This document shows positions 1-11,400 of a DNA stretch of 64,000 nucleotides, in pieces. The translations under genes were made by a program, and so were the position numbers. The notes below the pieces were generated by a model. It saw only the letters and a list, made by a program, of their open reading frames with translations, was not told the origin of the DNA and ran no database searches. Positions within the stretch are counted from its first letter, which is position 1. Each line of letters starts with the position of its first letter. The DNA is from Runella sp. SP2 (lineage in GTDB: Bacteria > Bacteroidota > Bacteroidia > Cytophagales > Spirosomataceae). Location of the stretch: NCBI RefSeq assembly GCF_003711225.1, contig NZ_CP031030.1, positions 3,720,001 through 3,784,000 on the forward strand, written 5' to 3'.

Positions 1-2172
1 AGTAACCGGCGTACTGCACATGGTGCTGTAAATTTTACCATCATTACTAATAGACGCATAAATGCCGTTACCGTAAGTCATGTTCAACAAACCAAACGAC
101 AAATTAGTCGGTTTGCCGGCCCAGCAGATGCCATTAGAAGAAGTAAGCACATCCCCTGGCGTTTCAGAGTATCCATCGGTAACGATAAACTCGCCGTTCA
201 GGAAGTCTATAAAACTTAGAAAGTCGGTGGCACCCGTGTTTTGAGGAGTCCAGTTGATCCCATTGACTGAAGTAAGAGCCTTTCCATCCGAACGAACCGC
301 TACAAATTTTCCATTCCCGAAGGTAACGTCCACACTGTGATTATCGGGAGAAGTTACGTCCCACAACTGCCAATTAATAAGGTCATTGGAAGCGATTACC
401 ACATTACCCAAGCCAGACGCTACCCAAGTATCATTGCCATAAGCCACCCCCCTATAGACCACATTGGAAATATTTTGGGAAATTGTTGTCCAGGTAATAC
501 CATTATCTGTGGATTTAGCTAATCCACCTCCTCCTACAACAACCCAGGTGCCATTAGCATAAGCGATATCATTCAAGCCAGATTGTAGAGGAACAGAGTG
601 ATTTGTCCAAGTCACTCCATCTGGAGACGTTTGAACGATTCCATTCAGTAAACGGCTACCGCCAACGGCGACAAACTGGCCATTAGCAAAGGTAACATTC
701 TGAAAACCATTGAAATACGCAGAAACAGAAACGGCAGCGTGTGTTTGTTTGGTCCAGTTGACACCGTCTGTTGAAGTAAAAATATACCCTTTTGTACTTT
801 CGTAAGCGTGGGCCATTACGGCAACAAACTTCCCATTGCCATAGGCCACCCCTCCACCGTCGAAATCATCCACAGTAGTGATATTCGAGACTTGCTCGTA
901 AAAAGTTGAAGAGAAGGGGCTAGGAGGAGTGCACGGGTTCACCGTCATAACAATTTCGTTGCTTGTGGTAGGTGAAGTACAGGTAACGTTGCTTGTCATC
1001 ACACAGGTGATCTTAGCCCCATTGGCTAAATCCGTATCGGTATAAGTGGCACTGTTGGTACCAACATTGTTGCCGTTCTTTTTCCACTGATAACTCGGGG
1101 CAGTACCACCGTTGGTGGGCGTAGCCGTGAAAGTGACGCTCGTGCCAGCAGTAATGCTTCCGCTTGGGTTGGCAGCGATGGAAACGGAAGGGGCGACACT
1201 GGGAGGTGTACAAGTGCTCACCGTCATGCTAATTTCGTTGCTTGTAGCCATAGCTGGTGAGGCACAAGTAGCGTTGCTTGTCATTGCACAAGTGATCTTA
1301 GCCCCATTGGCTAAATCCGTATCGGTATAAGTGGCACTGTTGGTACCTACATTGTTGCCATTCTTTTTCCACTGATAGCTCGGGGCAGTACCACCGTTGG
1401 TGGGCGTAGCTGTGAAAGTGACGCTCGTGCCAGCAGTAATGCTTCCGCTTGGATTGGCAGCGATGGAAACAGAAGAGGTGACAATCGGATTAAGGACTAC
1501 GGTGATAGAAGCCCCCGCACATGCCTGTCCTGTTATTGGTAGCCAGCCATCTACAGGAGGAGTATTTGATGTACTCAAATTTTGAAAAACAGTCCTATCC
1601 GCAGATGTACTGAAGATATACCATCTATCAGTACCCCAATAAATGTCATTTCCATCTTCATCATAGATGTCAGGTTTACCGCCGTAGGTTTGCCCAATAT
1701 CCCTGTAGGTACCACCTATGGTACCACAATCCGTAGTAACGGTATAGCAAGGCCCTGCGGCAATACACTCACCTTGACTCACTGTAACATCCAGTGGAGC
1801 GTTGTCAGCACCGCAGGATGTTACTCCATAAGAGAGCCATCCACTTGTTGGAGGAAAATCGCCCGATGATGAGGTATTGTAGGCAATGTCTTTACTATTG
1901 GAACGAATATACCACTTTTTGTCCGAATGAAAGTATATCCTGCCATTTCCCGTGCTGGAATAGAAACTGGCTCCACTTTTTACATATTGACCTGATTCTA
2001 TGCTTGTACAAGCGCTGGCAACCTGGATGCAGGTTTGGGCCATTGTCCCAGTAACGAATAAAAGCCCAAACAAGAGCAGCAGTACAAAACTACCGCGAGG
2101 AATTAAGGAGGATAGATTTGGTAGCGAACCATTTCTACACCTCCAAAGTGTTTGATAGATGTTTTTGTTCAT
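1..2172 (-). CDS. Secreted Ig-like repeat / beta-propeller surface protein, C-terminus beyond the window
   Basis: The reading frame stays open from an ATG at 2172 to base 1, giving 724 codons with the 3' end cut off by the window. Residues 1 to about 43 form a long signal peptide ending near TMA|QT. A cysteine-rich region with WY/GW motifs follows. Two nearly identical Ig-like modules (about residues 232-315 and 327-410) carry the motifs NPSGSITAG and YQWKKNG. From about residue 425 there are repeated YGNGKFVAV...SxDGxxWT units, typical of BNR or photosystem-II-stability-type beta-propeller blades. The same Ig module occurs in the large protein at 6469-11847. Role inferred: secreted or surface-anchored adhesin-like protein; a T9SS sorting domain is expected on the missing end but is not visible. 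No specific ligand can be named. Confidence 0.8.
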   Translation of the reverse strand, partial: MNKNIYQTLWRCRNGSLPNLSSLIPRGSFVLLLLFGLLFVTGTMAQTCIQVASACTSIESGQYVKSGASFYSSTGNGRIYFHSDKKWYIRSNSKDIAYNTSSSGDFPPTSGWLSYGVTSCGADNAPLDVTVSQGECIAAGPCYTVTTDCGTIGGTYRDIGQTYGGKPDIYDEDGNDIYWGTDRWYIFSTSADRTVFQNLSTSNTPPVDGWLPITGQACAGASITVVLNPIVTSSVSIAANPSGSITAGTSVTFTATPTNGGTAPSYQWKKNGNNVGTNSATYTDTDLANGAKITCAMTSNATCASPAMATSNEISMTVSTCTPPSVAPSVSIAANPSGSITAGTSVTFTATPTNGGTAPSYQWKKNGNNVGTNSATYTDTDLANGAKITCVMTSNVTCTSPTTSNEIVMTVNPCTPPSPFSSTFYEQVSNITTVDDFDGGGVAYGNGKFVAVMAHAYESTKGYIFTSTDGVNWTKQTHAAVSVSAYFNGFQNVTFANGQFVAVGGSRLLNGIVQTSPDGVTWTNHSVPLQSGLNDIAYANGTWVVVGGGGLAKSTDNGITWTTISQNISNVVYRGVAYGNDTWVASGLGNVVIASNDLINWQLWDVTSPDNHSVDVTFGNGKFVAVRSDGKALTSVNGINWTPQNTGATDFLSFIDFLNGEFIVTDGYSETPGDVLTSSNGICWAGKPTNLSFGLLNMTYGNGIYASISNDGKIYSTMCSTPVT
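945..1481 (-). repeat. Tandem duplication of an Ig-like module (285-bp period)
   Basis: Two copies, about 945-1196 and 1230-1481, are offset by 285 bp: the phrase ATTGGCTAAATCCGTATCGG starts at 1021 and again at 1306. They differ at only a few positions, so the duplication is recent or is homogenised. The period is a multiple of three, which keeps the surface-protein frame open. Confidence 0.85.
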
Positions 2173-2459
2173 TGGTTTAATAAAAAATGAGTTGGGTAAA
2201 ATGAATCGAAATAGATGCCTTTTTCCTAAGGTGTTTACTTTTGTAAGAAGCCAGACAGTCATAGGAAGATTTCAAAAGTAAAAAGGCTGGCTAGTAGAAA
2301 GGAGGCCGATTTTGTGAACTTCACGAAACGGGGTTATTACTTCTTAAACACCGTTTTCCAGTACACAAAAACTCTACTTCAACCGTTGAAACCGACAAAT
2401 CGGTTATGACAACAATTTAGGTTCATTAGTGACATATAAGTTCTGATTTAACTCAAAAA
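2173..2459. other. Intergenic region, no gene seen
   Basis: This spacer lies between the start of the leftward gene at 2172 and the terminator of the next upstream leftward gene. It presumably holds the promoter of the 1-2172 gene. I see no open frame with coding character and no tRNA. No convincing promoter box stands out. Confidence 0.5.
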
Positions 2460-4490
2460 ACAAGGGTCGCTGAAACTTATCAGCGACCCTTCATCAATGT
2501 TTCTAACATCTTCTACTGTTCACCCATTAAAGCTTCACAACTTTTAAAGTACTTTGGAAAGCTTCTGATTTCACCCGCAAGAAATATATTCCCGTTGGCA
2601 ACTCACTCACCCCAAACTCCTCTTGGTGCGTGTTCGTCTCAGGTCTAAAATGGCGGCTCAACACCTCACGACCCACTGCATCAGTCAACGAAGTCTGCAC
2701 CATTTGCCCCTTGCTATCTTGAACTTTCAAACGAAGAATGTTGGTGACGGGGTTGGGGAGAACAGTGGCAAAGACACCCTTATCGGTTAGCTGTTTTCCG
2801 TTATCCGACCCTTGCCCTTTGCCTTTTGCCTCTTGCCCATTTGCCATTTCTCTCGCTGCACCCACGCCTACCCCATCTTTCGACTGGATTCTGAACCAAT
2901 ATTCTTGGTACGCCAACACGTTGCCCTGAGGCTTCCGCGTTGAGGGATAAATACTCCCCCAACCCTTCATGTCCCAATAGCGAATACTCAACTTGTACAA
3001 GCCTTTTGGTAAACCAGCGTCATAAACGTTGCCGCCTGAACCATTATCTTCATAAAATCCATACGCAGGATGGTTTTGCGCATATAACTCCGTCCAACCC
3101 TCGCGATTGGCATACATAAAGTACGGCGCATTGTTCTCGTGCGTGTTGAAGGAGCGAATCACTCCCATCTCAGGCGTGGCCAACATATCAAACGTCAACG
3201 AACCCGTCGTCCCCAATCCACACGCATCCGCATGAATCGTCCAATAACGTGGTGCCATTTTATTCACATTCTCAACGTAGTACAACGTCGGAGACTGCTG
3301 CGTGCTTTGATCTAACTCTGGGCCGCCATCAGCCGTGATAAACTGACTACTCCACGCCGCGCGGTCGTTGCTCTTTATCCCCGATTTACTCTCCCCAATA
3401 TTAATCAAACTCACCACAAATGCCTGCCAATAAACCTCTTTACGATTACTCTCCGCACTCTGGCAACCGCCCTCAAAGACGCACTTCGCCCAGTAACTCT
3501 GCTTCGTGATATTGCTAAATGCCACCTCAAAACTTGGTGTGCTTACCCCTGTGTTCCAGCTTGTTGTACTTCCTACTGGGCAGTTGGCCAACACCGTCAC
3601 CGTTGTTCCTGTACACACCACATCTTGCGATACTGTCACTATCGGCGCTACATTAACAGGTGTTACCGTAAACGTCACTACATTACTCTTTTCACTCACA
3701 CAGCCGTTTTCCGTCTGGCAACGAGCATAGTAAGACGTCGTCTCACTTGGAACCGTCGAGGGAAGACTCGATAATGCAACGTTCGTGGTGGCATTGTACC
3801 AAACCGTCCGCAAGCTCCCGCACGATGATTGCCCACTAAAAATTGAAGCGGGGGTACAGCTTGTTGTTGGCGATAATGATACAGTAGGCGCAGCTGGAAT
3901 ACCTACCAATTTTAACCGCATCACTCCCGATTCACTCTCCACACACGATGACGTACCGTCCGATTTACGGCAGCGTACGCGGTAGTTATGAAACTGATTG
4001 TCAACCAATCCCAAGGGAGCGCCCGCGCTGTATTCGCCACCATCGACTGAATAAAAGGTTACTTCCCCTGAACCACAATTGGCCGTAAAAGTAATGGGAC
4101 TGTTGGTCAGACTACACACTTCTTTGGTTTCCCCCGCTGCTACTGTCACCCCATCCACCAATAGCGATACATTCTGAGGAACCGAAGCACGGTAATTAAT
4201 CGTCAACTCAATCGGTGACGTATAAGTCACGGGACAACTCACATCACAGGCCGCTTGGTAGCGGTGCGGTTGGTTATTGGATAATTGAGAAACTGGGGCT
4301 GTCGCTGACCATTCGCTCCATGAACCACCTCCCACTTGTACTCGCCAAACTGGATTTCCCACTACACATAAACCCGAAACTGTAAACTGCAAACCGTTCA
4401 CTGGATTCGCATCTGTATCGCAAAAAACTTGTGTATTACCTTCGTTTAACGTTTGTTGTAACGTATTCAGTACAATTGTGGGTTTGCCCT
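2460..4490 (-). repeat. Segmental duplication, copy A (3' part of surface-protein gene plus terminator)
   Basis: About 2.03 kb is nearly identical to 6403-8432. The block runs from the terminator through the T9SS sorting domain and the preceding Ig-like and cysteine-rich modules, up to the phrase encoding KPTIVLNTLQQ. Upstream of that point the two genes are unrelated. Differences are scattered point changes, several of them synonymous. Confidence 0.9.
2462..2491 (-). terminator. Rho-independent terminator of the 2527-6099 gene
   Basis: Perfect 12-bp arms AAGGGTCGCTGA/TCAGCGACCCTT enclose a 6-nt loop. On the minus strand the hairpin is followed by a T-rich run (GTTTTTTGAG). A nearly identical hairpin follows the paralogous gene at 6404-6433. 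Confidence 0.85.
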
Positions 4491-6099
4491 GTATTGTCAC
4501 TACTGCACTACCTGTTTGAGTTTGATTACAAGCATTCGGCGAACCCTCTTTTACACTAACTAAACTATATTCTAACGTCCCTACCGCCGTCGTAAGTACG
4601 TCTATACTTGCTACATTAGTACCGTTCTCAGTAGTTATCTGAAATTCATTTCCTCCATTTAACTTGTAAGTAAAAGTATATGGAGCCGTACCTGATGCTC
4701 CTATAAAAGTAATTGTGTGGGAGAGACTTCCCTTACAAACCGTAGCGTCCCCTGTAATTGTTGCCGTGGGGAGCGGCTTCACCGTCACACTACTTGTCGT
4801 AACACTACAGCCCATAGCTGTTTCTGTAAAAGTAAATGCCACACTTCCTGCCGATACACCCGTTACTACTCCCGCATTACTCACAGTCGCTTTGCTGTTG
4901 TCGCTACTCACCCAAGTACCTCCATTGGTAGGACTCAATGTAATTGTACTACCTGCGCATACAGTTTCAGTGGGTGTACTTACAATAGGTAAGGAATTTA
5001 CCATGACACTACTTGTCGTAGCACTACAGCCCGTAGCTGTTTCTGTGAAGGTAAATGTCACACTTCCTGCCGATATACCCGTCACTACTCCCGCATTACT
5101 CACAGTCGCTTTGCTGTTGTCGCTACTCACCCAAGCACCTCCACTGGTAGGACTCAATGTAATTGTACTGCCAACGCATATACTTGTGATGGATGCGCTG
5201 ACAGTAGGTGGTGGATAGTTAGACACCACAACTGGATTATTTTCATAAGTAGCTTCGCAAGATTTATTATCTTGTAAACGTACTTTGAGGGTATAATTTC
5301 CAGCTGCTAAACCCTCAAATGTAGCACTGCTTTGCCAACTAGCCCAATCGTTTATAGTATATTCTAAACCCTCTGCCACTGTAGTATTTACAATGATAAT
5401 ACCCGTTGGACTATCACATTTTGATTTTACAACGGTTGGGGCGGTAAATTTTGGTGGGTCGCATTGAGAATTACCAATTGTAATAGATGCCGAATGCAGC
5501 TGTCCCGCTTCTATTGTCTCAACGTCATAAACTTTAATCGTCCAATCACCGTTTCGGGTAGCCCCCACCAAAGATGCTAAAGTACCTACGGGCTTCGTAT
5601 TACACGAAGATGGTAAAAACGTACCGCCAGGAATAGTAATATTATTCTGGCTAGGAAGTTGATTGGTAGCATTTTGGCTGATTGTAATGACATTTGCACT
5701 TACAAAATCGGAATTACTGTAACATTGAGTTCCAATCGTATTTACAATGGTAATTTCTGAACCACCTGGAGGAATGATGCCAATTTTAATATCCCCCGCC
5801 CATTTATGCCTAATGGCGAAACTTACTTGCACCTCATTGGCATCAGCAACCGTTCCAGAAAGCCCTGACACAGTAATTGTCTTGGAAATAACTCCTCCAT
5901 CAGGAATACCAGCAGGAAGGCCAGTGGCGGAAAATGTCTGTGCAATTAAAATAGACGTACCACAGAACCAAAAGAAGCATGAAAAAATAGCACATTTTAA
6001 ATAAAACCATTTTCCCCTAAAAAACAAAGGTGTTTTCAAAAAACGGGAATGAGTAAAATTACGCATAGAACAAACAAATTTATTTTTGACCAATAACAC
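2527..6099 (-). CDS. T9SS-exported multidomain surface protein with N-terminal P-domain
   Basis: 1190 aa. A long signal sequence (about residues 1-54, ending ILIAQT) could also start at the internal ATG at 6066. Residues about 57-215 resemble a proprotein-convertase P (Homo B) domain, with motifs such as IRHKWAGDI and NGDWTIKVYD. About residues 295-440 hold two tandem BIG2-like modules (WVSSDNSKATVSNAGVV twice). Further Ig/PKD-like modules follow. The last 80 or so residues form a type A T9SS C-terminal sorting domain: LPNPVTNILRLKV, then GIYFLRV, ending STLKVVKL. Expected fate: export across the outer membrane by T9SS, sorting-domain cleavage and surface attachment. The C-terminal two thirds match the neighbouring gene almost exactly. 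No catalytic domain is recognised. Confidence 0.9.
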   Translation of the reverse strand: MLLVKNKFVCSMRNFTHSRFLKTPLFFRGKWFYLKCAIFSCFFWFCGTSILIAQTFSATGLPAGIPDGGVISKTITVSGLSGTVADANEVQVSFAIRHKWAGDIKIGIIPPGGSEITIVNTIGTQCYSNSDFVSANVITISQNATNQLPSQNNITIPGGTFLPSSCNTKPVGTLASLVGATRNGDWTIKVYDVETIEAGQLHSASITIGNSQCDPPKFTAPTVVKSKCDSPTGIIIVNTTVAEGLEYTINDWASWQSSATFEGLAAGNYTLKVRLQDNKSCEATYENNPVVVSNYPPPTVSASITSICVGSTITLSPTSGGAWVSSDNSKATVSNAGVVTGISAGSVTFTFTETATGCSATTSSVMVNSLPIVSTPTETVCAGSTITLSPTNGGTWVSSDNSKATVSNAGVVTGVSAGSVAFTFTETAMGCSVTTSSVTVKPLPTATITGDATVCKGSLSHTITFIGASGTAPYTFTYKLNGGNEFQITTENGTNVASIDVLTTAVGTLEYSLVSVKEGSPNACNQTQTGSAVVTIQGKPTIVLNTLQQTLNEGNTQVFCDTDANPVNGLQFTVSGLCVVGNPVWRVQVGGGSWSEWSATAPVSQLSNNQPHRYQAACDVSCPVTYTSPIELTINYRASVPQNVSLLVDGVTVAAGETKEVCSLTNSPITFTANCGSGEVTFYSVDGGEYSAGAPLGLVDNQFHNYRVRCRKSDGTSSCVESESGVMRLKLVGIPAAPTVSLSPTTSCTPASIFSGQSSCGSLRTVWYNATTNVALSSLPSTVPSETTSYYARCQTENGCVSEKSNVVTFTVTPVNVAPIVTVSQDVVCTGTTVTVLANCPVGSTTSWNTGVSTPSFEVAFSNITKQSYWAKCVFEGGCQSAESNRKEVYWQAFVVSLINIGESKSGIKSNDRAAWSSQFITADGGPELDQSTQQSPTLYYVENVNKMAPRYWTIHADACGLGTTGSLTFDMLATPEMGVIRSFNTHENNAPYFMYANREGWTELYAQNHPAYGFYEDNGSGGNVYDAGLPKGLYKLSIRYWDMKGWGSIYPSTRKPQGNVLAYQEYWFRIQSKDGVGVGAAREMANGQEAKGKGQGSDNGKQLTDKGVFATVLPNPVTNILRLKVQDSKGQMVQTSLTDAVGREVLSRHFRPETNTHQEEFGVSELPTGIYFLRVKSEAFQSTLKVVKL

Positions 6100-6402
6100 A
6101 TTAAAATTATTTTATATACTTCATTAAAAAGAATTCAATACACATATTTTTATAAAACTATTTTTTATTATTTTTTGCATTATATAAATTTCATTGTTGA
6201 TAAATATTTAATATCATCACAATAAATCCGAATTAAAAACAATATTTTCACCAAGCACATGGATATTTTTATCAAAATTGTGTTTTGTATATTTCAAAAT
6301 AAAGAAAAAAATAAATAATCCTTGAATAGCAACTTTTTTTACACAAAACTTATCATTAAATTCATTAAATGCCCAATTATTACTAAACTTTAATTCTCAA
6401 AA
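6100..6402. other. AT-rich intergenic region upstream of the 2527-6099 gene
   Basis: Very AT-rich sequence with poly-T and poly-A tracts and no coding frame. It should contain the leftward promoter for the gene starting at 6099. I cannot pick out a reliable promoter box. Confidence 0.5.
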
Positions 6403-8432
6403 TAAGGGCCGCTGAAACTTATCAGCGACCCTTCATCACTGTTTCTAACATCTTCTACTGTTCACCCATTAAAGCTTCACAACTTTTAAAGTACTTTGGA
6501 AAGCTTCTGATTTCACCCGCAAGAAATATATTCCCGTTGGCAACTCACTCACCCCAAACTCCTCTTGGTGCGTGTTCGTCTCAGGTCTAAAATGGCGGCT
6601 CAACACCTCACGACCCACTGCATCAGTCAACGAAGTCTGCACCATTTGCCCCTTGCTATCTTGAACTTTCAAACGAAGAATGTTGGTGACGGGATTGGGG
6701 AGGACAGTGGCAAAGACACCGTTATCGGTTAGCTGTTTTCCGTTATCCGACCCTTGCACTTTGCCTTTTGCCTCTTGCCCATTTGCCATTTCTCTCGCTG
6801 CACCCACGCCTACCCCATCTTTCGACTGGATTCTGAACCAATATTCTTGGTACGCCAACACGTTGCCCTGAGGCTTCCGCGTTGAAGGATAAATACTCCC
6901 CCAACCCTTCATGTCCCAATAGCGAATACTCAATTTGTACAAGCCTTTTGGTAAACCAGCGTCATAAACGTTGCCGCCTGAACCGTTGTCCTCATAAAAT
7001 CCATACGCAGGATGGTTTTGCGCATATAACTCCGTCCAACCCTCGCGATTGGCATACATAAAGTACGGCGCATTGTTCTCGTGCGTGTTGAAGGAGCGAA
7101 TCACTCCCATCTCGGGCGTAGCCAACATGTCAAACGTCAACGAACCATTCGTACCTAAGGCACACGCATCCGCATGAATCGTCCAATAACGTGGTGCCAT
7201 TTTATTCACATTCTCAACGTAGTACAACGTCGGAGACTGCTGCGTGCTTTGATCTAACTCAGGGCCGCCATCAGCCGTGATAAACTGACTACTCCACGCC
7301 GCGCGGTCGTTGCTCTTTATCCCCGATTTACTCTCCCCAATATTAATCAAACTCACCACAAATGCCTGCCAATAAACCTCTTTACGATTACTCTCCGCAC
7401 TCTGGCAACCGCCCTCAAAGACGCACTTCGCCCAGTAACTCTGCTTCGTTACGTTGCTAAATGCCACCTCAAAACTTGGTGTGCTTACCCCTGTGTTCCA
7501 GCTTGTTGTACTTCCTACTGGGCAGTTGGCCGACACCGTCACCGTTGTTCCTGTACACACCACATCTTGCGATACTGTCACTATCGGCGCTACATTAACA
7601 GGTGTTACCGTAAACGTCACTACATTACTCTTTTCACTCACACAGCCGTTTTCCGTCTGGCAACGAGCATAGTACGAACTCGTTTCACTTGGAACCGTCG
7701 AGGGAAGACTCGATAATGCGACGTTCGTGGTGGCATTATACCAAACCGTCCGTAAACTCCCGCACGATGATTGCCCACTAAAAATTGAAGCGGGGTTACA
7801 ACTTGTTGTTGGCGATAATGATACAGTAGGCGCAGCTGGAATACCTACCAATTTTAACCGCATCACTCCCGATTCACTCTCCACACACGATGACGTACCG
7901 TCCGATTTACGGCAGCGTACGCGGTAGTTATGAAACTGACTGTCCACCAATCCCAAGGGAACACCTGCGCTGTATTCCCCACCATCGACCGAGTAAAGAA
8001 GCAATTCTCCTGCACCACAATTGGCCGTAAAAGCCATCGGACTGTTGGTCAGGCTGCACACTTCTTTGGTCTCACCCGCTGCCACTGTCACCCCGTCCAC
8101 CAACATCGATACATTCTGAGGAACCGAAGCACGGTAATTAATCGTCAATTCAATCGGTGACGTATAAGTCACGGGACAACTCGCATCACAGGCCGCTTGG
8201 TAGCGGTGCGGTTGGTTATTGGAGGATTGAGAAACTGGGGCTGTCGCCGACCAGTCGCTCCATGAACCACCTCCCACTTGTACTCGCCAAACTGGATTTC
8301 CCACTACACATAAACCCGAAACTGTAAACTGCAAACCGTTAACAGGATTCGCATCTGTGTCGCAGAAAACTTGTGTATTGCCTTCGTTCAACGTCTGTTG
8401 TAACGTATTCAGTACGATTGTAGGTTTCGTCT
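6403..8432 (-). repeat. Segmental duplication, copy B
   Basis: Partner of 2460-4490. It covers the terminator, the T9SS sorting domain and the modules up to KPTIVLNTLQQ of the larger surface protein. The boundary at about 8432 coincides with a module junction: KPTIVLNT follows a different repeat type in each gene. Confidence 0.9.
6404..6433 (-). terminator. Rho-independent terminator of the 6469-11847 gene
   Basis: Arms AAGGGCCGCTGA/TCAGCGACCCTT pair with one mismatch around a 6-nt loop. On the minus strand the hairpin is followed by TATTTTGAG. It is the paralogue of the hairpin at 2462-2491, with one stem base changed. Confidence 0.75.
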
Positions 8433-11400
8433 GCACTTTCACTTCGGCGCTACCTGTCATGGCTTGCGTACACGTCACCGTACTGGGCTGCGCTGCTGCA
8501 CCCACACCAATCCGCGCTGGGGCGGCACCGCCTGTTTTCGTAGCTTCTACCGTGTAGGTACCTCCAGACTGAACGCCAAATGAAATCGCTGACCCTGTCC
8601 CTGCTACTACACTGCCTACATTGACACCGCCTTTCTTCAGTTGGTAACTTACCCCAGTTTCCGAACCGCTCAAGCCTACAACTACCCCTGAACCGCCTTG
8701 GCAGAAACTACCTCCACCTGTGACATTATAGGCCACAGGCTGCGCTACTACGCTCACGACTACATTACCACTCATCGTCGCGACACAATTCCCCGTCGTG
8801 TTCGTTGCTTCTACGGTATAAGTTCCCGCTTCTGTCTGATTTCCAAACGAGATAGCACTACCAGTGCCTGCTACCACACTGCCAATATTGCTACCACCTT
8901 TCTTGAGCTGATAGTTCACGCCCGCTTGCGAACTCGCCAAACCTACCACCGAACCGCCACTGCCCGAACAATAAGGGCCACCGCCTGTTACATTGTAGGA
9001 AGTGGGGGGGACGCAAGGTGGGGCGCATTCTCCCGCAGTGAAGTTCGGAACGGCGCAAAATTTATTATTTGATACCCACCCAGTTAAAGGGGGCGTATTG
9101 GAAGTCGATGGATTTGAGTAGATGTACGGATGAGCTTCAAGGTTATTGGTAGTTCTGTTTATATTCCATTGTAGCGTACCCGTTGCTGGAATACCCTTTG
9201 AATATTCCAACACCATGGCATCTCCCCCTCCCAGGTCTAACACCAACTTTGGTTTACCGTTGGTCATTCCTGTTTGTACATAAGTACCATTCAGTACCCC
9301 ACAGGCATCGCTGACGCATATTTTTATGGGATTGGCAATGGTCACACTCATTTCTATCTCATTGCTGGTAGCAGTTGCCGACGCAGTGCAAGTCTCACCG
9401 CTGGTCATCACACAGGTAATCTTATCTCCATTGACCAAAGCCGCATCGGTATAAGTAGCACTATTTGTGCCTACGTCGTTTCCGTTTTTCTTCCATTGAT
9501 AACTTGGTGTGGTGCCGCCATTGGCAGGCGTAGCGGTAAAAGTCACACTTGTACCAGCCGTGATACTGCCGCTTGGATTGGCCCCAATGTTCACCGAAGG
9601 TGTAGCCAGATTTCGAAGTGGGCCGCATCCTCCGCTCAGGATAGGTGTGCCACTACAACCTACATTGGCATCCGTTACCCAGCCTGTACAAGGCAAGTTA
9701 GAAACAGAACCTGTGCTATTGGTAGCAACCGGCCATCCTTCGGAATCGTACAATTCCCACAAGCTACCTGTCCAACGAATGAGGTTACGATCTTGCAAAA
9801 TCCACTTGGGAGCACCGTTTTCTTTGCCCGCAGGAACGTAAGTACCATTGTAATCACCGCAAGACAAACCCGAAATCACAATGTTGGTGGGCGTTTTAGC
9901 ACAGGGGTCTTCAATCGAAACTACAATTTCGTTGCTCGTCTTGGTCGCTCCGCAAAAGTCATTGTTGGTAACTTCAAAGGTGATTTTATCGCCATTTTCA
10001 AAGTTGGCCGACGTATAGGTCGAACTCCACGCTTGGGGGATATTCGTTCCGTTTTTCTTCCACTGATAGTGAGGTTCACCGCCTTGGTTGCCGATGGTAG
10101 CCGTAAAGGTGAGGCTTGTGCCCGGCAGTACTGTACCCGTTGGACTGACCGAAATAGAAGCTGTGGGCATGACGATAGGAGCAATGACGACGTTGGTAGT
10201 GATCACCTCCAAACAACCGTCATTGTCAACGGTGTAAGTAACGGTGTAGCTGCCGGCGGTACTTTTGCTTGGGTCTATTTTTCCCGTTTGAGCATCAATC
10301 GTAAGTCCCGTTGTAGAGCTGTAGCTTCCGCCGCTGGCGCCTGTGAGGGTCACAGTGCCTTCCGTAACGGTTGAACAAAAAGGAGACCCCGCATAGGAAA
10401 TCGTAGTAGTTGGAGTAGGGCAAGGTGGGCATTCGCCGCTGGAAACGGTAATAGATGAATGGCAGTTAGCGCCATCTGTGGTAAACGGCACCCAGCCCGT
10501 AGTGGGTGGAGCGGTGTTCGTTGAACTGTTATAAAACAGCGATACATTCATTGAATTTCGGATGTACCAGCCTTCGGGGTGATTGGGGTCTCCTGCCCCC
10601 CAATAATAAAGGCGGTTTTGGTCATCGTCTTTCAAATCGGGGCGTTCGTTCGATATACCGGTTTGGGTGTATGTGCCCGCAGTAGTGCCACAACCAGACT
10701 TTACACACATAACAATAGGATTGGCAACTTGCAAGTTGGTACTGAGCGTAAAATTAATTGTACTTAAATCACACGAACCTCCAGTACTAGCCTGCCAGCA
10801 TGAAGTAGGCACAGTTTTAGTCGTTGTTACGTTAGATAACTGACCGTTTACTCCCCCACCGATTTTCCATCTTAAACTTGACTTATCGAACTTTAATTCT
10901 TCCCCATCAGACCTTTTATAAACAGGCCGCTCATCAACAATACCAGATAAGTAATAAGTACCATTAAAGTGGGAGAGGCAACCGGTATTGACCAAAACGG
11001 AGGCAGCAAAAGTATTAGCAGGTTGAATGTATTCCCCATAAGCCACTTTGATATTGCCGCCAACGCAGCCACTATTTACTACTGTCCAGTCGCACGTGGG
11101 GGGCGCATCGGCAGTGGAGGCTGCCTTGTAAGCAATACCCATCGAACCACTCACCACCCACTGGGCATTGGGGGCATCGTAGTAAAGTTCATTGTTGTCG
11201 GAATCAACAAATTTTTTCTTGCCATTTAGCGTCCCCTTTTCAACGTAATTACCTGCCAAATTGCCACAGTCGGTATAAACAGCATACCGTTCTAAAATCG
11301 TAAGACTTACCGTTGTGCCGTCACTGTTGTTAAAGGCAACGGTGAAATCTCCCGTCGCAGTGGCCTGAAAATGCTGAACCTGTGAATATAAATATTGTTG

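Noticed and set aside
4715-5218. Rightward 167-aa frame inside the surface-protein gene, and other plus-strand frames between 2738 and 11817
   Set aside because: They mirror Thr/Ser/Val-rich repeats on the opposite strand, have no start signals, and repeat in both duplicated blocks as a by-product of the real leftward genes.
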